From positions 124,001 through 188,000 of the forward strand of contig NZ_PXYK01000002.1 in assembly GCF_003012745.1 (NCBI RefSeq): DNA of 64,000 nt, written 5' to 3'. The position numbers were made by a program, and so were the translations under genes. The notes beneath the pieces were generated by a model, which was not told the origin of the DNA, did no database searches, and worked only from the letters and a program-made list of their open reading frames with translations. Source of the stretch: Kumtagia ephedrae. GTDB lineage: Bacteria > Pseudomonadota > Alphaproteobacteria > Rhizobiales > Rhizobiaceae. Positions 59,504 to 64,000 of the stretch are shown here, piece by piece; position 1 is the first letter of the stretch; each line of letters starts with the position of its first letter.

Positions 59504-60223
59504 GTGCTGACGATCCAGAACGCTTCCGTCTCCTACAACGGCATCCGGGCGCTGCGCGGCGTCACGCTCTCGGTGGCGCAAGGCGAGATCTTCGCGCTGA
59601 TCGGGCCCAACGGCGCCGGCAAGTCGACGCTGCTCCACGCCGCCAGCGGCATCGTCCCGCTCGCCGAGGGCGAGATCAGGCTCGAGGGCGAGACGATCTC
59701 CGGTCGCCCGGCGCACAAGGTGGCGCGCGCCGGCCTCATCCAGGTACCGGAAGGCCGCCGCGTCATCGCGCCGCTGACGGTGGCGGAGAACCTCGAACTC
59801 GGTCGGCAGGCCGCAGGCATCCGCGGCACCTCGTCCGCCGACCTCGACCAGGTGCATGCGCTGTTTCCCATCCTCGCCGAGCGGCGCGACCAGCCGGCGG
59901 GCCTGCTGTCGGGCGGACAGCAGCAGATGCTGGCGATCGGCCGCGCGCTGATGGGTCGCCCGCGCGTACTGCTGCTCGACGAGCCGAGCCTGGGCCTCGC
60001 CCCGGTCATCATCCGCGAGGTGTTCGACGCGCTGGTGCGGCTGAACAGGGATGGCCTCACCATCCTGCTGGTCGAGCAGAACGCCAAGCTGGCGCTGGAG
60101 ACCGCGCACAACGCGGCAATCCTCGAGCAGGGCCGCATCGTCCACAAGGGCGCGGCCGCGGCGCTCGCCGGCGACCCCGTCGTGGCCGACCACTATTTCG
60201 GCCGAGCGAAGGCCGACGCGTGA
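59504..60223 (+). CDS. livF: ABC transporter ATP-binding protein LivF
   Basis: 239 aa, GTG start. Walker A GPNGAGKST near residue 35, LIQVPEGRRVIAPLTVAENL (the LivF Q-loop region), signature LSGGQQQMLAIGRALM and Walker B VLLLDEPSLGLAP. GTGA overlap with the next gene shows cotranslation of a hydratase with the importer. Confidence 0.94.
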   Translation: MLTIQNASVSYNGIRALRGVTLSVAQGEIFALIGPNGAGKSTLLHAASGIVPLAEGEIRLEGETISGRPAHKVARAGLIQVPEGRRVIAPLTVAENLELGRQAAGIRGTSSADLDQVHALFPILAERRDQPAGLLSGGQQQMLAIGRALMGRPRVLLLDEPSLGLAPVIIREVFDALVRLNRDGLTILLVEQNAKLALETAHNAAILEQGRIVHKGAAAALAGDPVVADHYFGRAKADA

Positions 60224-61014
60224 ACGCGGCACTCGACAAGAACGCGCTGCGCGCGGCATCGGACATGCTGCGCGCCCATTGGCGCGCCGGCACCCTCATC
60301 GAGGAACTGCCTGCCGACATCCGGCCGCGAAGCCGCGCCGAAGGCTATGCGGTGCAGGCCCTGCTCGAGGATCCGGCGACGCCGCTCTACGGCTGGAAGA
60401 TCGCGGCGACGAGCGCAGCCGGCCAAGCTCATATCGGCGTGGACGGGCCGCTTGCCGGCCGCATCCTGGCCGAGCGCGTGCTACTCTCGGGCGGCGAGGT
60501 TCCGGCCGGTCCGAACCACATGGCGGTCGCCGAGATCGAATTCGCCTTCCGCATGGGCCGTGACCTTGCGCCGCGGCCGCAGCCCTATTCCGTGGAGGAG
60601 GTCCTGGACGCCGTCGCCAGCCTGCATGCGGCGATCGAGGTGCCGGACTCGCGCTACCACGACTATGTCCGCGTCGGCGCGCCGCAACTCATCGCCGACA
60701 ATGCCTGCGCCCACTATTTCGTCGCGGCCGAGGCCACCGGCGCGGATTGGCGCTCGCTCGACCTTGCCGCCTACCGGCCGGTCGGCCGCGTCGCCGGCAG
60801 GCTCGAGCGCGAAGGCCTCGGCCGCAACGTGCTCGGCGATCCACGCATCGCGCTGACCTGGCTGGCCAACGAGTTGTCTGGCCTCGGGCTGGTGCTGCGG
60901 GAGGGCCAGATGGTCACCACCGGCACCTGCCTGCCGCCGCTTCCGGTGCAGCCGGGAGACGAGGTGACGGCCGACTTCGGACCGCTCGGCGTGGCCAGCA
61001 TGCGTTTCGCCTGA
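60220..61014 (+). CDS. 2-keto-4-pentenoate hydratase-like protein (MhpD/FAH fold)
   Basis: 264 aa from a GTG overlapping the livF stop. YGWKIAATSAAGQAHIGVDGP near residue 46 (quoted in part) and AVAEIEFAFRMGRDL near 103 carry the metal-binding Glu pair of the fumarylacetoacetase-type fold; AAIEVPDSR near 133 adds the third. Relatives hydrate 2-hydroxypenta-2,4-dienoate or decarboxylate oxalocrotonate in meta-cleavage pathways. No partner aldolase is adjacent, so it may work with another cluster or on the imported compound. Confidence 0.85.
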   Translation: MNAALDKNALRAASDMLRAHWRAGTLIEELPADIRPRSRAEGYAVQALLEDPATPLYGWKIAATSAAGQAHIGVDGPLAGRILAERVLLSGGEVPAGPNHMAVAEIEFAFRMGRDLAPRPQPYSVEEVLDAVASLHAAIEVPDSRYHDYVRVGAPQLIADNACAHYFVAAEATGADWRSLDLAAYRPVGRVAGRLEREGLGRNVLGDPRIALTWLANELSGLGLVLREGQMVTTGTCLPPLPVQPGDEVTADFGPLGVASMRFA

Positions 61015-61197
61015 GGCACGCGTCGGATCCGCCCCCGGCCGAAGGGACAGACGGAAAATTCCGACCGGCGGATAGATGCACTACAGTCCGGCGAGCCCAG
61101 AAACGTCGCCGGGGTGGAGGGATGAACTCGAACGCAACGAGCGGCGCCGGAGCAGGGAGACACCCGCCCGCGCGTCTCACGCACAGGGAGGAACACG

Positions 61198-62334
61198 ATG
61201 AAACTTACCCGCAGGCTCCTGATGGCCGGCAGCGCGCTCCTGCTGGCAACCGCGTCGATGGCAGCGCCAAGCCTGGCCGAGACCGCCAGGATCGGCGTGA
61301 TGAACGCCCTGACCGGGCCCTACGCCTTCGGCGGCGTGCCGATCCAGAACGGCATGAAGCTCGCCCTCGAGCAGGCCAACAGCTCCGGCGCGCTGGGCGA
61401 TCTCAAGCTCGAGGTGATCGAGGCCGACTCGGCCGGCGACAAGGCGCAGACCATCACGCTGGTCAGCAAGTTCGCGCAGAGCGACAACGTGCTGATGATC
61501 CTCGGGCCGACCACCAGCCTCGAGGCGACCGGCGGCGCGCCTGTCGCCAACGACCAGAAGGTGCCGCTGTTCGCCATCGGCTCGTCCACGGCGATCCTCG
61601 ACGCGGGCCCCTACTCCTACAAGGTCCAGCAGGTCGGCATGGACATCATGGGGCATCTCAGCAAATACGCGGCCGGCAAGCTCGGCGTGAAGAAGGTCAG
61701 CCTGGTGTTCGACCGCGCCAATGACGGCTTCGTCGGCCAGAAGGACGCCTTCAAGAAGCTGCTGATCGAGCAGGGCGTCGAGATCGTATCGGAGGAAGGC
61801 ATTTTGTCGTCCGACACCGACTTCCTGGCGCTGGCGACGAAACTCGCCAGCCAGGACATCAACGCCTTCTTCGTCGCCGCGCCGGCGGAGGTCGGCTCCA
61901 ACGTGCTGCTGCAGGCGCGCCAGGGCGGCGTGCCGCCGGAGGTGCTGTTCCTCGGGCCGTCGACCTTCGGCTCGGAATCCTTCATCACCACCGCCGGCAC
62001 CGCGTCGGAAGGCGCCTATGTCGTCGCCGATTATTTCGTCGGCGATCCCACGCCGATCAACCAGGACTTCGTCAAGGCCTATACGGAAGCCTATGGCGCC
62101 AGCCCCGACAACTGGGCGGCGATGGGCTATGCGCTGGCGTCGCTGGCAGTGCAGGCGATCAAGGATGCGGGACCGAGCCCGGACCGCGACAAAGTGAAGG
62201 ACGCGCTCGGCAAGCTGCGCGACCAGCCGACGGTGCTCGGCACCCATGTCTGGACGATGGACGACAAGCGCAACCCGAACTACGGCGCGGCCGTCATCAC
62301 GGTCAAGGACGGCAAGTTCGAGCTGGCGCCCTGA
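61198..62334 (+). CDS. livK: ABC transporter substrate-binding protein, Leu/Ile/Val type
   Basis: 378 aa with GGGAGG before the ATG. The signal peptide is basic-hydrophobic and ends PSLAET. ARIGVMNALTGPYAFGGVPI then LKLEVIEADSAGDKAQ and GPTTSLEATGG follow the periplasmic LivJ/K pattern. It is the binding protein of the Liv importer just upstream. The closest substrates by context are aromatic or dicarboxylic acids rather than amino acids, but this is inference. Confidence 0.9.
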   Translation: MKLTRRLLMAGSALLLATASMAAPSLAETARIGVMNALTGPYAFGGVPIQNGMKLALEQANSSGALGDLKLEVIEADSAGDKAQTITLVSKFAQSDNVLMILGPTTSLEATGGAPVANDQKVPLFAIGSSTAILDAGPYSYKVQQVGMDIMGHLSKYAAGKLGVKKVSLVFDRANDGFVGQKDAFKKLLIEQGVEIVSEEGILSSDTDFLALATKLASQDINAFFVAAPAEVGSNVLLQARQGGVPPEVLFLGPSTFGSESFITTAGTASEGAYVVADYFVGDPTPINQDFVKAYTEAYGASPDNWAAMGYALASLAVQAIKDAGPSPDRDKVKDALGKLRDQPTVLGTHVWTMDDKRNPNYGAAVITVKDGKFELAP

Positions 62335-62343
62335 GCGGGGAGT

Positions 62344-62368
62344 GGGCGAGGCTCCGCCGGCCTCGCCC
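62344..62368 (+). terminator. Terminator-like hairpin after the Liv operon
   Basis: GGGCGAGGC (62344-62352) pairs with GCCTCGCCC (62360-62368) around a 7-nt loop, 9 nt after the binding-protein stop. No T-run follows, so it may be Rho-assisted or an mRNA-stabilising end. Confidence 0.5.
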
Positions 62369-62436
62369 ATCATCCAGTGCCGGACCTTGTCGCCGTGAAT
62401 GGCAGCTACCGGATTTGAGCCCGCGCCCGGTGGCGG

Positions 62437-62680
62437 GACTTCTTCACCGACTTTGACATCGCTACCGTTCCGGCATGGATCCTATGGTCTCCGCGACGGC
62501 CTCCGGCCTGCTTCGCCATAGGATGACGAAGTGAAAGGCGTTTCCGCCAATCTCCAACGTTGGCGATTGGCTGTGAACCCATTGCCTTCGTCATCCTATG
62601 GCGGAGCAGGCCGAAGGCCGTCGCGGAGACCATAGGATCCATGCCGGAACGGTGGTGACGTCAAAGTCGGCGGAGAATCG
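62437..62680. repeat. 245-bp palindromic intergenic element
   Basis: Left arm 62437-62531 and right arm 62586-62680 are imperfect reverse complements. The inner part, including GGCATGGATCCTATGGTCTC and its partner, is nearly exact, while the outer 30 bp differ more. A smaller palindrome, CCAATC...GATTGG around CCAACGTTGG, lies in the 54-nt centre. It fills most of the 586-bp gap between the binding-protein gene and the SDR gene. No coding sequence was seen there. It looks like a mobile-type extragenic palindrome common in rhizobial genomes; that family link is from memory. Confidence 0.8.
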
Positions 62681-62920
62681 GCTGCTCCCGGACGGTTGCC
62701 GAGCCGCGGCCAAAATCCGTGACGCGTGAATCCGATAACCCCGATCGATCGACACCTGGTTCGCGAGGTAAACCGGGGCGGTGTCGAGGGCCGATGCGAT
62801 GGCCCCAGCGTTCACCTCCACCAAGCGCACCGCAGCAGCCCTTGTCCCTCAGCGGGTTACAGACGCAGACCGTCCCGCCGGTAAGTCTCGTGCCGGTTTC
62901 CACGGGAGGATTTCGGCGGC

Positions 62921-63691
62921 ATGCGCTTCAAGGACAAAGTGGTCGTGATCACCGGAGGCGGCTCCGGCATGGGGCTGGCCGCGTCGAAACTGTTCGCCGC
63001 CGAAGGCGCCATCGTCGCCGTCAACGACGTCAAGGCCGAGACCGCGGAGCGGACCGTCGCGGCGATCAAGGCGGCGGGAGGCAGGGCCCTGGCGATCCCC
63101 GGCGACGTCGCCAGCAAGGAGGTGGCGCAGGCCTGCGTGGCGGAGACCATCGAGCGGCACGGCCGCATCGACGTGCTCGTCAACAATGCCGGGATCGCCA
63201 CCATCCAGCCGGCCGAGGCCTATACCGAGTGGGACAGGATCATCGGCGTCGATCTCAACGCCCCCTTCTACTGGTCGCAGGCGGCGGCCGCGCAGAGCAT
63301 GATCGCCAACAAGGCCGGCGCCATCGTCAACATCTCTTCGCTGGCCGGGCTGGTCGCCTATCCCGGCGACGTCGGCTACATCGCCGCCAAGGCCGGGGTG
63401 CTCGGGCTCACCCGCTCGCTCGCCGTGGAATGGGCGAAGTACAACATCCGCGTGAACTGCGTGTGCCCCGGCTTCACCGACACGCAGATCATCAAGGACA
63501 TGGAGGCGATCGACCCGAACCGCTTCGCCGAGCGGCGGCGGCGCATCCCGATGCAGCGGGCGGCGCAGCCTGAGGAGATGGCCAAGGCCATGGCTTTCCT
63601 CGCCTCCGACGACGCCTCCTACATCACCGGCGCGACGCTCAACGTCGACGGCGGGCAGATCGCGCTGTCCTCCGGCTGGTCGCCGGGCTGA
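62921..63691 (+). CDS. Short-chain dehydrogenase/reductase (first of a tandem pair)
   Basis: 256 aa with GGGAGGATTTCGGCGGC before the ATG. VVITGGGSGMGLAASKLFAAEG, NDVKAETAERT, NNAGIATIQPAE, NISSLAGLVAYPG and YIAAKAGVLGL complete the SDR active site; Asp after the second strand suggests NAD. The N-terminal MRFKDKVVV repeats in the next gene, so the two are tandem paralogues. Confidence 0.9.
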   Translation: MRFKDKVVVITGGGSGMGLAASKLFAAEGAIVAVNDVKAETAERTVAAIKAAGGRALAIPGDVASKEVAQACVAETIERHGRIDVLVNNAGIATIQPAEAYTEWDRIIGVDLNAPFYWSQAAAAQSMIANKAGAIVNISSLAGLVAYPGDVGYIAAKAGVLGLTRSLAVEWAKYNIRVNCVCPGFTDTQIIKDMEAIDPNRFAERRRRIPMQRAAQPEEMAKAMAFLASDDASYITGATLNVDGGQIALSSGWSPG

Positions 63692-63702
63692 GGGAGGGCA
63701 TC

Positions 63703-64000
63703 ATGCGGTTCAAGGACAAGATCGTCGTCGTCACGGGTGCGGCCTCGGGCATGGGCCTGGCCGCCGCACGCAAGTTCGCCGCCGAGGGGGCGACCGTCGC
63801 CCTCAACGACCTGAAACCGGAAAGCCTCGACGCAGCCGTCGGCTCGATCCGGGACGCGGGCGGGACTGCCATGGCGATCGCCGGCGACGTCGCCGACGAA
63901 ACCGTGGCGCAGGCCAGCATCCGCGAGGTGGTCGAGCGGTTCGGGCGCGTCGACATCCTCGTCAACAATGCCGGCGTGTCGACCATCCAGCCGGCGAGCG
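63703..64000 (+). CDS. Short-chain dehydrogenase/reductase (second of a tandem pair, cut by window end)
   Basis: Only the first 99 codons are present. MRFKDKIVVVTGAASGMGLAAARKFAAEG and NNAGVSTIQPAS (each quoted in part) mirror the neighbour 11 bp upstream almost position for position, with about 60 percent identity by eye. The catalytic Tyr-Lys would lie beyond the window. Confidence 0.9.
   Translation, partial: MRFKDKIVVVTGAASGMGLAAARKFAAEGATVALNDLKPESLDAAVGSIRDAGGTAMAIAGDVADETVAQASIREVVERFGRVDILVNNAGVSTIQPAS

Noticed and set aside
1-64000. tRNA, rRNA, CRISPR arrays, transposases, phage genes and toxin-antitoxin pairs
   Set aside because: Looked for and not seen; no evenly spaced direct repeats and no recognisable mobile-element enzymes.

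Overview
High-GC DNA with dense, overlapping operons. The pcaDCHGB gene order, abundant TRAP transporters, a DUF1289 protein and long intergenic palindromes point to an alphaproteobacterium, most likely a soil or plant-associated member of the Hyphomicrobiales (rhizobia, Mesorhizobium or Aminobacter relatives). That placement is inference. No rRNA, tRNA, CRISPR array, phage or transposase gene was seen. The window is a run of catabolic modules, most of them with their own importer and several with their own regulator.

Left edge (1-1450): an amiC/amiR-type amide sensor pair with a promoter and a terminator-like leader hairpin just before amiC. Next (1773-15311) lies what reads as a complete quinate/shikimate to protocatechuate to beta-ketoadipate route. 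A leftward operon carries a QsuD-type dehydrogenase, an SMP-30 lactonase, two tandem TRAP binding proteins, TRAP membrane subunits and a type II dehydroquinase. A rightward operon carries 3-dehydroshikimate dehydratase (quiC) and pcaDCHGB. A TetR-family gene lies between them. Near-identical 16-bp palindromes sit in three promoter regions, including that of a Tat-exported cyclase-family hydrolase, and define a probable regulon.

15637-33174 is acyl-CoA chemistry. A leftward ligase/nitronate monooxygenase unit diverges from a rightward operon (enoyl-CoA hydratase, cysteine-less thiolase-like protein with a DUF35 partner, MFE-2-like SDR, two acyl-CoA dehydrogenases). That operon converges on a leftward operon that runs TRAP importer, acyl-CoA dehydrogenase, MaoC hydratase, ligase, second dehydrogenase, enoyl-CoA hydratase. 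The parts resemble side-chain beta-oxidation ending in retro-aldol cleavage, as in steroid degradation, but the substrate is unknown.

33591-36590: an Lrp-family regulator divergent from a homodimeric E1-type 2-oxoacid dehydrogenase, with a palindrome between them. 36809-52427: probable aromatic or polycyclic catabolism. A flavin hydroxylase, alpha/beta hydrolase and ligase diverge from a MarR regulator, VOC protein, SDR and SnoaL-like protein. GST, NIPSNAP, MFS, thiolase, a ketosteroid-dehydrogenase-like flavoprotein, another SDR and a DMT exporter follow.

52428-64000: an orphan TRAP binding protein beside a cytochrome P450, a 41-bp perfect inverted repeat with G-quadruplex potential, an EthD protein, DUF1289, a Liv-type ABC importer operon with a hydratase embedded in it, another large palindromic element, and two tandem paralogous SDR genes, the second cut by the window end.
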